Positions 42,756-52,214 are shown, numbered from the stretch's first letter. The stretch is DNA of 64,000 nt from CAIWHR01 sp039931775 (GCA_039931775.1 JBDTRG010000129.1:62001-126000), one strand, 5' to 3'. The notes: generated from the letters alone by a model not told the origin. Numbers and translations are program-made.

Positions 42756-44966
42756 ATGTTTGGGTTCAGTCGTTTTCGCCGGGTTTGGGCTGTCGGGCTC
42801 GCGGTCGTTCTGGCTGCGACGGCAGCCGTTCCGGCCGTCGCCAAGAATTCGCCCGGTGGCTCCGACGTGCCGGCGCTCCCCGAGCCGCTGACCAGGGAAT
42901 CGGTGCGGGAACTGGTGTCGCGCCTTTCCGACGACGAGGTCCGAAAGCTCCTGCTCGACCAGCTCGACCGCGCGGCGGCCGTGGCGCCGGCGAAGGGGAA
43001 AGGCGCGATGGGCATGTCGGGGAGGATGGACGAGCACGCCGAGATGATGCGGACGAACTTCGCGGCGCTTCAAGGTGCGTTGGCCGACCTGCCGCAGACG
43101 ATGCGCCAGGTCGAGGCCAGGCTCACCGAACCCGATGGACCCTCGCAACTCCTGATCATCGTCGAAATCCTGGCGGCGTTGCTTGCGGCCGGCTGGGTCG
43201 TCGAAGCGGTATATGACCGCGCGCTTCGCGGTTACCGGTCGCGGCTCGCGAACTCGTCCGGGCATTCGTTCAGTGCCAACGCTTTCCGCCGTGGCGTCGG
43301 CCTGCTGCTCGACATCGGCGGAATCGTTGTGTGGAGTCTCGCCGCGCTCACGGTTTTCTTTCTGATCTGGCATGACCACGACCTGCGCCGAACGACGATT
43401 CTGGATTTCATGATCCTGGTCGCCATCGTCCGCGTCGCTGTACTCGTAGCTCGGTTCCTGTTTGCAAAGGGCGCGGGGTCAGAGCGCCTGCTGCCTTTCG
43501 CCGACGCGCCGGCGGCCACGCTGCGCCGGTTCGCTGTCGCCCTCGCCGCGATCTTCGGTGGCACGATCGCTGCCGTTTCGTTGTTGCGGGGGGCGGGTGC
43601 GAGCGAGGCGACGATCGATATCGCCATGATCGTTGCGGTGACGTCGGGGATCCTGCTCACGATAGGGATCGTGTGGCGCGTCCGGCTGCCGATTGCCAAC
43701 CTGATTCGGGGTGACGGCACGCACGGGGCCATTCGCGGCTCGATCGCCGATCTGTGGCCGGTCATTGCCACCCTGTACTTCCTGGGTGTCCTGATCGCCC
43801 GTATCTCGGACGCCCTTGCAGGGGCTTCGGAGGTCGACGGTACGGCCATCGTCAGCGTGCTCCTCGTCGTCGCGTTGCCGATCGTGGACATGACGCTTTG
43901 CCGCGCGCTCGCGGCCGCCGCGAGTGAGCAGACGGGCAGGGTGGCGCGCGCGCGCGGGTTTCTCGCCTCGTACCAACAGGTGTTTCAGCGAGCGATCCAC
44001 ATCGTCGTGGTCGTCGTCGGATTGCTGCTCTTCGGACACGTGTGGGGAATCAATCTCTTCGCCTTTGCGCAGCGCAACCTGGGCGGCCAGATCTCAAGTT
44101 CGCTTCTCGGCGTTTCGATCGTGGTGCTTCTCGCCTACATCCTTTGGGAAGGCGCGAAGACGGCGATCGATCGGCGCCTCGCGGCCGAAGGCGAACTGGA
44201 TGCGGAGACGCCTGCATCGCGACTGCGAACGCTGTTGCCGATCCTGCGCGTCCTGATACTCGTCACGATCTTCGTCATCGCGACGATGTCGGTGCTGGCG
44301 GCACTCGGTGTCGACATCGTTCCGGTCCTGGCAGGCGCCAGCGTCATCGGGGTGGCGATCGGCTTCGGTTCGCAGACGCTGGTGCGCGACGTCGTCTCCG
44401 GCGCCTTCTTCCTGATGGACGATGCATTTCGCCTCGGCGAATACATCGAAGTCGGCGACGCGAAGGGCCGGGTCGAGAAGATCAACGTGAGGTCGCTGTT
44501 CCTGCGCCACCACCGCGGCGCGCTCAACATTCTTCCGTACGGCGAAATCAAGCGGCTGCGCAACACCAATCGCGACTGGATGATCATGGTGATGGATTTC
44601 CGGCTCACCTACGACACCAACCTGTCGACGGTGAAAAAAATCATGAAGCAGGTCGGCGACGAACTCGCCGCCGACCCCGAACTCGCGCCGGACCTGCTGC
44701 AACCGCTGAAGATGGGAGGCGTGATGTCGACCGAGGACAGCGCGATCGTCATCCGGGCGAAGTTCACGGCACGGCCGGAGGGCGAGCCGTACATGATCCG
44801 CAAGGCCGCCTACACCAAGATCCTGAAGGCGTTCCGCGAAGCGGGAATCAAGTTCGCTCACCGACAGGTTACCGTTTACGTGCCGCCTTCATCGAACGGC
44901 GACGCGAAGACCGCTGCCGCGGGCGCCGCGGCGCTGGCCGCGGCCGCGCCGGACCCGGCGCTGTAG
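42756..44966 (+). CDS. Large MscS-family mechanosensitive channel
   Basis: 736 residues. Signal peptide (GLAVVLAATAAVPAVA), a periplasmic helical region, about ten hydrophobic segments, then the MscS pore helix and beta domain (VPVLAGASVIGVAIGFGSQT; LVRDVVSGAFFLMDDAFRLG; GDAKGRVEKINVRSLFLRHH). Opens on membrane tension to release solutes. The length fits the YbiO/YjeP-like large class. ATG 42756 follows GAGGAGGG. Ends 52 bases before the gamma-carbonic-anhydrase gene. Confidence 0.92.
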   Translation: MFGFSRFRRVWAVGLAVVLAATAAVPAVAKNSPGGSDVPALPEPLTRESVRELVSRLSDDEVRKLLLDQLDRAAAVAPAKGKGAMGMSGRMDEHAEMMRTNFAALQGALADLPQTMRQVEARLTEPDGPSQLLIIVEILAALLAAGWVVEAVYDRALRGYRSRLANSSGHSFSANAFRRGVGLLLDIGGIVVWSLAALTVFFLIWHDHDLRRTTILDFMILVAIVRVAVLVARFLFAKGAGSERLLPFADAPAATLRRFAVALAAIFGGTIAAVSLLRGAGASEATIDIAMIVAVTSGILLTIGIVWRVRLPIANLIRGDGTHGAIRGSIADLWPVIATLYFLGVLIARISDALAGASEVDGTAIVSVLLVVALPIVDMTLCRALAAAASEQTGRVARARGFLASYQQVFQRAIHIVVVVVGLLLFGHVWGINLFAFAQRNLGGQISSSLLGVSIVVLLAYILWEGAKTAIDRRLAAEGELDAETPASRLRTLLPILRVLILVTIFVIATMSVLAALGVDIVPVLAGASVIGVAIGFGSQTLVRDVVSGAFFLMDDAFRLGEYIEVGDAKGRVEKINVRSLFLRHHRGALNILPYGEIKRLRNTNRDWMIMVMDFRLTYDTNLSTVKKIMKQVGDELAADPELAPDLLQPLKMGGVMSTEDSAIVIRAKFTARPEGEPYMIRKAAYTKILKAFREAGIKFAHRQVTVYVPPSSNGDAKTAAAGAAALAAAAPDPAL

Positions 44967-45018
44967 CGGGTCCGATCCGGCTGCCGATGCGACGCAACGA
45001 CGACGAAAGACCATCGCA

Positions 45019-45633
45019 ATGACGCTCACCGTCTATTCGATCAACGGCGCGACGCCGGTCGTCGATCCGACTGCCTATGTTCACCCGAGCGCCGTGTTGA
45101 TCGGCGACGTGATCGTCGGCCCGGGATGCTATGTCGGACCGACGGCCTGCCTGCGTGGCGATTTCGGCCCGCTCGAAATGCGCGCCGGAGCGAACGTCCA
45201 GGACTCATGCATCCTGCACGCCTACCCCGGCGTCGGCACGCTCGTCGAGGAAGAGGGACACATCGGGCACGGTGCGATCCTCCACGGGTGCAGGATCGAG
45301 CGCAACGCGCTGGTCGGCATGAACGCTGTCATCAACGACAACGCGGTGATCGGAGAGTCGGCGATCGTCGCGGCGCTCGCCTTCGTGAAAGCCGGGATGA
45401 TCATCCCGCCGCGCACGCTGGTTGCGGGCATTCCGGCGCGCGTGCTTCGCGAGCTGACGGCGCAGGACCTGGCCTGGAAGGTCGAGGGTACCGCGAGCTA
45501 CCAGGAACTCACCCGGCGCAGCCTCGCGACAATGCGGGCAACGACGCCTCTTTCCGCGCCGGAGCCTGGCCGAAAGAGAATCGAGCTTCCCGAACTCCTG
45601 CCCCTTTCCGAGCGAAAGGCGAGGGGCGGATAG
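45019..45633 (+). CDS. Gamma-carbonic-anhydrase-like hexapeptide-repeat protein (PaaY-like)
   Basis: 204 residues forming a left-handed beta-helix: repeated hexapeptides such as VDPTAYVHPSAVLIGDVIVG, and metal His positions in ILHAYPG and HIGHGAILHGC. Closest in layout to PaaY/CaiE, which are carbonic-anhydrase-like or thioesterases, but no phenylacetate genes are here. Follows the MscS gene on the same strand. The convergent gene after it is gamma-glutamyltransferase. Confidence 0.85.
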   Translation: MTLTVYSINGATPVVDPTAYVHPSAVLIGDVIVGPGCYVGPTACLRGDFGPLEMRAGANVQDSCILHAYPGVGTLVEEEGHIGHGAILHGCRIERNALVGMNAVINDNAVIGESAIVAALAFVKAGMIIPPRTLVAGIPARVLRELTAQDLAWKVEGTASYQELTRRSLATMRATTPLSAPEPGRKRIELPELLPLSERKARGG

Positions 45634-45643
45634 TAGACGCCCC
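45623..45643. terminator. GGGGCG/CGCCCC hairpin between converging genes
   Basis: A 6-bp GC stem with a 9-base loop overlapping the end of the gamma-carbonic-anhydrase gene. No T-run follows. Plausible end-of-transcript hairpin in the convergent gap, but weak. Confidence 0.3.
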
Positions 45644-45699
45644 GCAGCGCTCGGAAATGGCTGCCGCGACTTCCGGGTGCCGATTAGCGTCGGCCGGGT

Positions 45700-47286
45700 C
45701 TAGAACCCGGCCGCCTGCCCGTCGCGGCGCGAGTCGGATCCGGCGACATAGCCCACGTCGGTGCGCAGGATGATCTGCCCGGCGCCGTAGTCCATGTACG
45801 AATCGGCCACCGATCGGATCTCGTGTCCGAGCGACTGGAGGCCCACGCGCAGTTCCGTGGACGCCGACGGCTCGAGATCGACGGACATGCCGCCGTTCAA
45901 CTTCCAGCGCGGCGCATCGATGGCTGCCTGTGGATTCATGCCGTACGTCAGGAGCCGCACCATGGTCTGCACGTGGCCCGGCGGCTGTATCGGTCCGCCC
46001 ATCACGCCGAACGCGGCGAGCGGTGCCCCATCGCGTGTGAGGAAGCCCGGAATGATCGTGTGGAACGGCCGCTTGCCGCCGGCGATTTCGTTCGGGTGAC
46101 CTGGAACGAGCGAAAAGCCGACGCCGCGATTCTGCAGGCTGATGCCGGTCCCCGGAACGACGACGCCCGAACCGAACCCCATGTAATTCGACTGGATCAG
46201 CGAGACGAGCATGCCGCGCTCGTCGCCCGCGGCGACGTAAACGGTGCCGCCCCGCGGCGGGTTGCCGTGGCCGTAGTCCTTCGCCATGTGGGGATCGATC
46301 AAGCGCGCGCGGGCCGCGAGATAGTCCGGATCGAGCAGCGCCGAGGGTGAAAACTCCATCGTCCGCGGGTCGCTCACGTAACGATGGGCGTCGGCGAACG
46401 CGAGCTTCATCGCTTCGATCTGCAGATGCTGGCTCAGTACTGAATCCGGGGGCAGCGCCCCGAGATCGAATGCGCGCAACATGCCGAGCGCCATCAACGC
46501 CGCGATGCCCTGGCCGTTGGGCGGGATCTCGTGTACGGTCGCCCCGCCGTGGTCCTGCGTAAGCGGCGTCACCCAGTCGAGCGTGTGCCCGGCAAAGTCC
46601 GCAAGCGTGTGCAGTGCGCCGTGCGACGCCGCATGCGCGACCATCGCCTCGGCGAGCTCCCCGTGATAGAAAGCGTGACCATGCGTCGCGGCGATGCGCG
46701 TGAGCGTCCTCGCCATCGGCTTGCAACTGAAGAGCTCTCCGGGCAGCGGCGCCCGCCCGCGCGGGAGGAAATGTTCGGCGAAACCGAGGTCGTGGGGGAG
46801 GACCTTTTCCGCGAGCGCCCACTTCTCGGCCACGATCGGCGACACCGCATAGCCGTCGCTCGCGTAGCGAATGGCCGGCGCGAAGAGGTCCTCGAACGGC
46901 AGCGCGCCGAATCGTTGCGACAGCGCCGCCCAGCCTGCGACCGCGCCGGGAATCGTCACCGCTTCCCAGTTCCGCTCCGGAATGCCGGTCATCCCGGCGT
47001 AACGGGCCGGCGTCGCCGCCGCAGGGGACCGGCCGGAGGCGTTCAGACCGACGAGCTGCTCGCCGTCCCACAGGATCGCGAAGAGGTCGCTGCCGATGCC
47101 GTTGCTGCACGGCTCGACGACGGTGAGCGCGATTGCCGTGGCGAGCGCGGCATCGACTGCGTTGCCGCCGCGCTGGAGCATCGCGATGCCCGCCTGCGTG
47201 GCAAGCGGCTGCGATGTTGCGACGACGTTTCGCGCGAAGATCGGCTGACGGCGCGAGGTGTAGGGAAGATGCCAGTCGAGGTCCAT
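45700..47286 (-). CDS. ggt: Gamma-glutamyltransferase family protein
   Basis: 528 residues. N-terminal AMLQRGGNAVDAALATAIAL, the self-cleavage region with Thr in PRGGTVYVAAGDERG (about residue 347), then the small subunit (SNYMGFGSGVVVPGTGISLQ; FGVMGGPIQPPGHVQ). Family members transfer or hydrolyse gamma-glutamyl groups of glutathione. The usual TTH at the cleavage site is GTVY here, as in the Ywr/YwrD branch. No classic signal peptide is seen, so it may be cytoplasmic. Begins five bases after the TctA stop; the operon may link it to carboxylate uptake. Confidence 0.85.
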   Translation of the reverse strand: MDLDWHLPYTSRRQPIFARNVVATSQPLATQAGIAMLQRGGNAVDAALATAIALTVVEPCSNGIGSDLFAILWDGEQLVGLNASGRSPAAATPARYAGMTGIPERNWEAVTIPGAVAGWAALSQRFGALPFEDLFAPAIRYASDGYAVSPIVAEKWALAEKVLPHDLGFAEHFLPRGRAPLPGELFSCKPMARTLTRIAATHGHAFYHGELAEAMVAHAASHGALHTLADFAGHTLDWVTPLTQDHGGATVHEIPPNGQGIAALMALGMLRAFDLGALPPDSVLSQHLQIEAMKLAFADAHRYVSDPRTMEFSPSALLDPDYLAARARLIDPHMAKDYGHGNPPRGGTVYVAAGDERGMLVSLIQSNYMGFGSGVVVPGTGISLQNRGVGFSLVPGHPNEIAGGKRPFHTIIPGFLTRDGAPLAAFGVMGGPIQPPGHVQTMVRLLTYGMNPQAAIDAPRWKLNGGMSVDLEPSASTELRVGLQSLGHEIRSVADSYMDYGAGQIILRTDVGYVAGSDSRRDGQAAGF

Positions 47287-47291
47287 CGCGG

Positions 47292-48797
47292 CTACGTGTC
47301 CTCCTGAAATGCGACCTCGCGCGTTTTCCGGAAGTTGGGCAGCACGATGAGCACGATGAGGCCCACCGCCATCAGCAGCATGACGAGCGACAGCGGGCGC
47401 GTCACGAAGACCGTCGGGTCGCCGCGCGACAGCAGCAACGCGCGTCGCAGGTTCTCCTCCATCATGGGTCCCAGAACGAATCCGAGCAGCAGTGGCGCCG
47501 GCTCGCATTCGAGCTTCATGAACACCACGCCCAGGAAGCCGAACGCGGCGGTCTGCATGACATCGAAGCTCGTGTTGTTCGTGCTGTAGACGCCAATCGC
47601 GCAGAATAGCAGGATCGCCGGGTAGAGCATCCGGTACGGCACCTGCAGCAGCTTGATCCAGATGCCGATCAGCGGCAGGTTCAGCACGACGAGCATGGCG
47701 TTGCCGACCCACATCGACGCGATCAGGCCCCAGAAAAGGCCAGGGTTGGACGTCATCACCTGCGGTCCGGGCTGGATGTTGTGGATGGTCATCGCCCCGA
47801 CCATCAGCGCCATCACCGCGTTCTCCGGAATGCCGAGCGTCAGGAGCGGAATGAACGACGCCTGTGCGCCCGCATTGTTGGCCGCTTCGGGTCCGGCGAC
47901 ACCCTGGATCGCCCCGGTGCCGAATTCCGCCGGATTGTCGGCGACCTTTTTTTCGATCGCGTACGACGCGAATGAGGAAAGCATCGCGCCGCCGCCCGGG
48001 AGCAGGCCCAGCACGGAGCCGATCCCTGTTCCGCGGAGTACCGCTGGCCAGGCCTTTCGGAACTGTTCCCTGGAAATCCACAACCCGGTGACCTTGCTCG
48101 TCAACAGTTCGCGCTTCTCGGTGCTCTCGAGGTTGGCGATAATCTCGGCGAAGCCGAACAGTCCCATCGCGACGCTGACGACGCCCAGGCCGTCGGTCAG
48201 CTCGGGGACCCCGAACGCGAATCGCGCAGCTCCCGAGTTCACGTCGGTGCCGACGATGCCCAACAACAGGCCGAGGACGATCATCGCGATCGCCTTCAGG
48301 ACCGAACCGTGCGCGAGGACCACCGCGCCAATGAGACCAAGCACCATCAACGAAAAATATTCGGACGGTCCGAACTTCAGCGCAAGTTCCGACAACGGCG
48401 TTGCCACGGTCGCGACGAACACGGTTGCGACGGTGCCCGCAAAGAACGACGCAAGCGCCGCGGTCGCAAGCGCCGCGCCCGCCTGACCCTTGCGGGCCAT
48501 CTTGTAGCCGTCGAGGCAGGTGACCGCGGACGACGTCTCGCCCGGCATGTTGAGAAGAATCGAGGTCGTCGAGCCGCCGTACTGCGCCCCGTAGTAGATG
48601 CCGGCGAGCATGATCAGCGCGGAGACTGGCTGCAGCCCATAGGTCGTCGGAAGCAGCATCGCGATCGTTGCGACGGGACCGATCCCCGGCAGCACGCCGA
48701 TCAGCGTACCGACTAACGACCCGACCAAGGCGTAGAGCAGGTTGATCGGCGTAAGCGCGACGCCGAAGCCCAGTGCAAGGTGGTCGAGGAGTTCCAT
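47292..48797 (-). CDS. tctA: Tripartite tricarboxylate transporter, large membrane subunit TctA
   Basis: 501 residues, about twelve membrane segments. Family motifs: GVLPGIGPVATIAMLLPTTY, YGGSTTSILLNMPGE and GIPENAVMALMVGA. Imports citrate or a related carboxylate with the sodium gradient when fed by a periplasmic TctC. Preceded by TctB and followed by the gamma-glutamyltransferase. TctC is not within the window. Confidence 0.95.
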   Translation of the reverse strand: MELLDHLALGFGVALTPINLLYALVGSLVGTLIGVLPGIGPVATIAMLLPTTYGLQPVSALIMLAGIYYGAQYGGSTTSILLNMPGETSSAVTCLDGYKMARKGQAGAALATAALASFFAGTVATVFVATVATPLSELALKFGPSEYFSLMVLGLIGAVVLAHGSVLKAIAMIVLGLLLGIVGTDVNSGAARFAFGVPELTDGLGVVSVAMGLFGFAEIIANLESTEKRELLTSKVTGLWISREQFRKAWPAVLRGTGIGSVLGLLPGGGAMLSSFASYAIEKKVADNPAEFGTGAIQGVAGPEAANNAGAQASFIPLLTLGIPENAVMALMVGAMTIHNIQPGPQVMTSNPGLFWGLIASMWVGNAMLVVLNLPLIGIWIKLLQVPYRMLYPAILLFCAIGVYSTNNTSFDVMQTAAFGFLGVVFMKLECEPAPLLLGFVLGPMMEENLRRALLLSRGDPTVFVTRPLSLVMLLMAVGLIVLIVLPNFRKTREVAFQEDT

Positions 48798-48807
48798 CGT
48801 GACCTGC

Positions 48808-49260
48808 TCAGCGGAAGGCCGGCCAGATCGGAAGCTGGAGCTTCAACGCCATCACGAAGACGGCGACGGAAAGGATCGCGAGCGCAAACCCGGCGATGAT
48901 GGCTTCCTTCGGCCGGAACTCGCTGCTTGCGGCGCTGGACAGGATGATGAGGCCGACCGTCGAAATCGCCAGGCCGACGATATTGACCACCAGGCCGAAC
49001 AGCACCACGCTACCCAATACGATGATGATCGGCCTCCAACGCCAGCCGGGCAGCGGGCTCCCTTGAAGCCGCAGGCCACGCAACGAAAGCGCCGATCCCA
49101 GCAGGATCAGAAGTATGCCGAGAATGCGCGGGAAGTAACCTGGCCCCATCCGTGCGGCGGTACCCAGCGGGTAATTGGCGGCGATCAGAATCGCTGCCGC
49201 GCCTGTCGCGACGAACAATAGTCCGGCGACAAAGTCCTTCGGATGGCGAATCATCCCCAT
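48808..49260 (-). CDS. tctB: Tripartite tricarboxylate transporter, small membrane subunit TctB
   Basis: 150 residues with four membrane segments (FVAGLLFVATGAAAILIAAN; PIIIVLGSVVLFGLVVNIV) and the conserved MGPGYFPR. Ends 10 bases before TctA. Start ATG 49260 is preceded by GGGAGGAG; the GTG-like extension upstream is less likely. Confidence 0.9.
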   Translation of the reverse strand: MGMIRHPKDFVAGLLFVATGAAAILIAANYPLGTAARMGPGYFPRILGILLILLGSALSLRGLRLQGSPLPGWRWRPIIIVLGSVVLFGLVVNIVGLAISTVGLIILSSAASSEFRPKEAIIAGFALAILSVAVFVMALKLQLPIWPAFR

Positions 49261-49428
49261 GCGCTCCTCCCTGCGTATTCGAACCGGCCGAATCGCGCCG
49301 TGCAATCGTTACGGATGATTCGGACGCGGCCTGCGCCGCGTCAGCTTTTCAGGTTTCCGGGCCGGTAGGATAGCATCGAAGCGGGGCGCGGCACGCCCCT
49401 CGCAAGGGCGCCGACCGCGCCAAACGCA

Positions 49429-49453
49429 AAGGGCAGGCGCGAGGCCTGCCCTT
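49429..49453 (-). terminator. Hairpin terminator after the isomerase-bolA-yciB operon
   Basis: A perfect 10-bp stem (AAGGGCAGGC / GCCTGCCCTT) with a five-base loop, 62 bases past the end of the isomerase gene and extended by a further GCAAA/TTTGC pairing. No long T-run is seen, so termination may be partial. Confidence 0.5.
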
Positions 49454-49515
49454 CGCTTTGCGACCGGAGTGCGAACCCGGTGAACACCCGCCGGGTCGCG
49501 CGGTCGCCGCGCCGA

Positions 49516-50325
49516 TCAAAGACCGTTTTTGGAGCGGAGTTCCTTGAAGTAGGCGTCGAGCGTCTGACCCTGCAGCCGTTGCTGCAGTTGCGGCTTCACC
49601 TCGTCGAAGCTCGGGATCTTGGCGTCGCGGATATCGTCGACTTCGATCACGTGCCATCCGAATTGCGTCTGGATGGGGACGGCCGTCCACTTGCCCTTCG
49701 GCAGCTTGACCATCGCGTCCGAAAACGGCTTGACGAAATTGCCCGGCGCATTCCAATCGAGATCGCCGCCGTTGGCCTTGGATCCCGGGTCCTTCGAGCG
49801 CTCGGCGAGCTTCTCGAACTTGGTTCCCTTCTGCAGCTCGACGATGATTTCCTTGGCCTCGTCTTCCTTGTCGACCAGGATGTGGCGGACCTTGTACTCC
49901 TTGTCGCCCATCTGCGTCTTGATCGCGTCATATTCCTTGCGCAGTGCTGCCTCCGGCACCGGATTCGCCTTGAGCCAGTCGCTGACGTAGGCCCGAACCA
50001 GCACGGTCTGGGCCGACAAATCGATCTGGTTCTTGACGTCGGGGTTCTTTTCGATCCCCTTCTTCTTCGCCTCACGGACCAGCAGTTCGCGCGTGTTGAG
50101 TTCCTCGCGCACGGCGTTGCGCAACTCCGGGGTATCGGGCTGGCCCTGGCCAAGGCGCTCCTTCAACAGGTAGTCGAAGTACTGCTTGGGGTAGATCTCC
50201 TTGCCCGTCGCGGGGGCGGCGGCCTGACTCTTGGCGGGCGCCGCCTTGTCCTGCGCGGACGCCGGGAGGCCTGCGATCGCGGCGACCGCGGTCAGTACGG
50301 CAAGGGTGAGTGTTGCGGGTTTCAT
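49516..50325 (-). CDS. Periplasmic parvulin-type peptidyl-prolyl isomerase
   Basis: 269 residues. Signal peptide (AVAAIAGLPASAQ), a SurA-like N-terminal helical region (ELRNAVREELNTRELLVREA) and a rotamase domain (YKVRHILVDKEDEAKEI; GGDLDWNAPGNFVKPF; TQFGWHVIEVDDI). Helps fold exported proteins. ATG 50325 follows AAGGAT. Last gene of the yciB-bolA-isomerase operon, which also occurs next to purL in related bacteria. Confidence 0.93.
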   Translation of the reverse strand: MKPATLTLAVLTAVAAIAGLPASAQDKAAPAKSQAAAPATGKEIYPKQYFDYLLKERLGQGQPDTPELRNAVREELNTRELLVREAKKKGIEKNPDVKNQIDLSAQTVLVRAYVSDWLKANPVPEAALRKEYDAIKTQMGDKEYKVRHILVDKEDEAKEIIVELQKGTKFEKLAERSKDPGSKANGGDLDWNAPGNFVKPFSDAMVKLPKGKWTAVPIQTQFGWHVIEVDDIRDAKIPSFDEVKPQLQQRLQGQTLDAYFKELRSKNGL

Positions 50326-50338
50326 CTTTGGCAATCCT

Positions 50339-50644
50339 TTACGGTTGTGAAGGGAATTCTTCTGGGGTCAGCGCCTTGATCGACAGCGCGTGGACCGGGT
50401 GCGGCAGGAGGTCGGCGACTTGCCGCAATACCCGCTGATGGCGCTGCAGGCGCGGAAGTCCGGCGAACACCTGTGACACGATCAGCAGCGAAAAGTGCCC
50501 GCCGCCGGCAGCCGCACCCTCGTGGCCGGCATGCGCAGCGCTGTCGTCGCGGATTTCGAGCACATCGGGGGCGAGCGGAAGCAGCCGCTCGCGCAGCGTC
50601 GCGGCCGTCTCTGCGTGGGTTGGGCGGGGTCCGACGACGGTCAT
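50339..50644 (-). CDS. bolA: BolA family protein
   Basis: 101 residues. BolA fold: LEIRDDSAAHAGHEGAAAGG with the conserved HAGH, then HFSLLIVSQVF and the late His-containing LPHPVHALSI. BolA proteins bind glutaredoxin-held 2Fe-2S clusters and may regulate morphology. Its ATG overlaps the yciB stop (ATGA), and it ends 13 bases before the isomerase start. Confidence 0.92.
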   Translation of the reverse strand: MTVVGPRPTHAETAATLRERLLPLAPDVLEIRDDSAAHAGHEGAAAGGGHFSLLIVSQVFAGLPRLQRHQRVLRQVADLLPHPVHALSIKALTPEEFPSQP

Positions 50645-51174
50645 GCAGTTTCCTCGGGCACGTGGCGCGACAGCCAAAGCCCCTGCAGGACGGCAAACAC
50701 GAGGAAGAGGCCGATGCCTCCCCAAACCTTGTAGAGGACCCAGGTCTGCTCGGAGAAATGGAACGCGACATACCAGTTGGCGACCGCCATGAACGCGAAG
50801 AAGCCCACCCACGCCCATGTGAGACGGGTCCAGACCTGGGCGGGTAGCGTGACGCCCTTCATCAGGTGCGACAGGAGGTCGCGGCCGAACGCGAGCTTGC
50901 CGACGGCGAGGATCCCGCCGAAAAGGGTATAGAGCACGGTCGGCTTCCACAGGATGAAGGTCTTGTCCTGCAGCAGAAGCGTCGCCCCGCCGAACAGCAC
51001 GATGATCACGAGCGAGAGCCAGTGGGTGACGCTGGCGCGCCCATGCTTCCAGTGAATGAGCGCGATTTGCACGACCGACGCGACGATGGCGACGGCCGTC
51101 GCGAAAAAAATGCCCTGCCAGAGGTACGCCGCGAAAAACAGCAGCAGCGGGAAGAAGTCGGTGAGGAGTTGCAT
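50641..51174 (-). CDS. yciB: Inner-membrane intracellular septation protein A (YciB)
   Basis: 177 residues with about five membrane segments; starts MQLLTDFFPLLLFFAAYLWQ, characteristic of YciB/IspZ, and ends in a short Arg/Glu tail. It is needed for normal cell-envelope synthesis and division in enterobacteria. First gene of the operon with bolA and the isomerase. Confidence 0.95.
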   Translation of the reverse strand: MQLLTDFFPLLLFFAAYLWQGIFFATAVAIVASVVQIALIHWKHGRASVTHWLSLVIIVLFGGATLLLQDKTFILWKPTVLYTLFGGILAVGKLAFGRDLLSHLMKGVTLPAQVWTRLTWAWVGFFAFMAVANWYVAFHFSEQTWVLYKVWGGIGLFLVFAVLQGLWLSRHVPEETA

Positions 51175-51249
51175 AACCGACTAGTGTACCACGGCCGGTA
51201 CGCCCCGTAAAATCAGCGCCTTACGATGGGAATCCTGCCGCGGTGAGCG

Positions 51250-51840
51250 TCAGCGCGATCGGGGTGTCAGCAGTCGGGTGAGCCGTCCCCAGTCAAATGC
51301 GGGGCCGGGATCGGACTTTCGCCCGGGCGCGATTTCGCTGTGGCCGGCCACGTCGATGATCGGGTACGCCCGGCGCAGTGCCCGCACCAGACGCGCCAGC
51401 ATCGCGTATTGCGCGGGCTCGTACGCAACGTCGTCGCTGCCCTCGAGCTCGATCCCGATCGAAAAGTCGTTGCACCGAGCGCGACCTCTCCAAGACGATG
51501 CTCCGGCATGCCAGGCGCGATCGGTGCAGCCGACGAACTGGACGAGTTCGCCGTCGCGCCTCACCAGAAAGTGTGCCGACACGCGCAATGGTGCGATCGA
51601 CGCGTAGTAGGGGTCGGCGCGGAGATCGAGGCGATTCGTGAAAAGGCGCGCGATCCCGTCGCCGCCGAACTTGCCCGGTGGCAGCGAAATACCATGCACA
51701 ACCACGAGTTCGATCGCGGTGCCGGGCGGGCGGGCGTCGTGGTTCGGCGAGCGAATCTGTCGCGCCGTTGTCGCATAGCCGGCCGCATCGATGGTAAGGC
51801 GGACCCGAGAACCCCTTGGCGCTGCGATCTTCAACGGCAT
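51250..51840 (-). CDS. ampD: N-acetylmuramoyl-L-alanine amidase AmpD
   Basis: 196 residues. Amidase_2 fold with zinc ligands in LVVVHGIS and GHSEIAPGRKSDPGPAFDW (His and Asp), plus HAGASSWRGR. Cytoplasmic; removes peptides from 1,6-anhydro-muropeptides during cell-wall recycling. The start ATG 51840 overlaps the end of the pseudogene upstream by 10 bases. Distance to yciB is 75 bases, both minus strand. Confidence 0.93.
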   Translation of the reverse strand: MPLKIAAPRGSRVRLTIDAAGYATTARQIRSPNHDARPPGTAIELVVVHGISLPPGKFGGDGIARLFTNRLDLRADPYYASIAPLRVSAHFLVRRDGELVQFVGCTDRAWHAGASSWRGRARCNDFSIGIELEGSDDVAYEPAQYAMLARLVRALRRAYPIIDVAGHSEIAPGRKSDPGPAFDWGRLTRLLTPRSR

Positions 51841-52175
51841 GGAAACGGCGCGTCGGGATCGAGCGGCACGTTGATGCACGCGGGTTTACCGCATGCCAGG
51901 GCGCGCCGCAGCGCGGGACCGATCCCCTCGACATCGGTCACCTGTTCCCCGTAACCGCCGAAGACCTCGACGATTCCTTGAGCGGCGCAAGCACCCACCG
52001 TCGCGTAGACGGGTCCTCCGGGGACGCAATAGACGTGCGTGACACCCAACGCGCGCAGTTCGTGCGCCACCAGCGCGTGCCCGTCGCAGGCCGGCACCGA
52101 GCAGTCGTGCGCAAAGGGTGGCTCCCCGCCGAGCGATGGGGCGCCAACTTGTGCGGCTATCTCGTCAGGCGACAT
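51831..52175 (-). pseudogene. Internally deleted thiamine-diphosphate-dependent enzyme (acetolactate-synthase/oxalyl-CoA-decarboxylase-like)
   Basis: 114 residues. The first half is the start of a ThDP PYR domain (LVAHELRALGVTHVYCVPGG), the second is the end of the PP domain (GGYGEQVTDVEGIGPALRRA, then INVPLDPDA). Full enzymes are about 550-600 residues, so the central roughly 400 are gone, including the diphosphate-binding GDG motif. The junction stays in frame. It lies 39 bases from the AMP-ligase gene and was probably its partner, for instance in oxalyl-CoA or a similar acyl pathway. Confidence 0.75.
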
Positions 52176-52214
52176 CGGCGGACGATGACGGATCGACCAG
52201 GGTTTGGTGGACGT

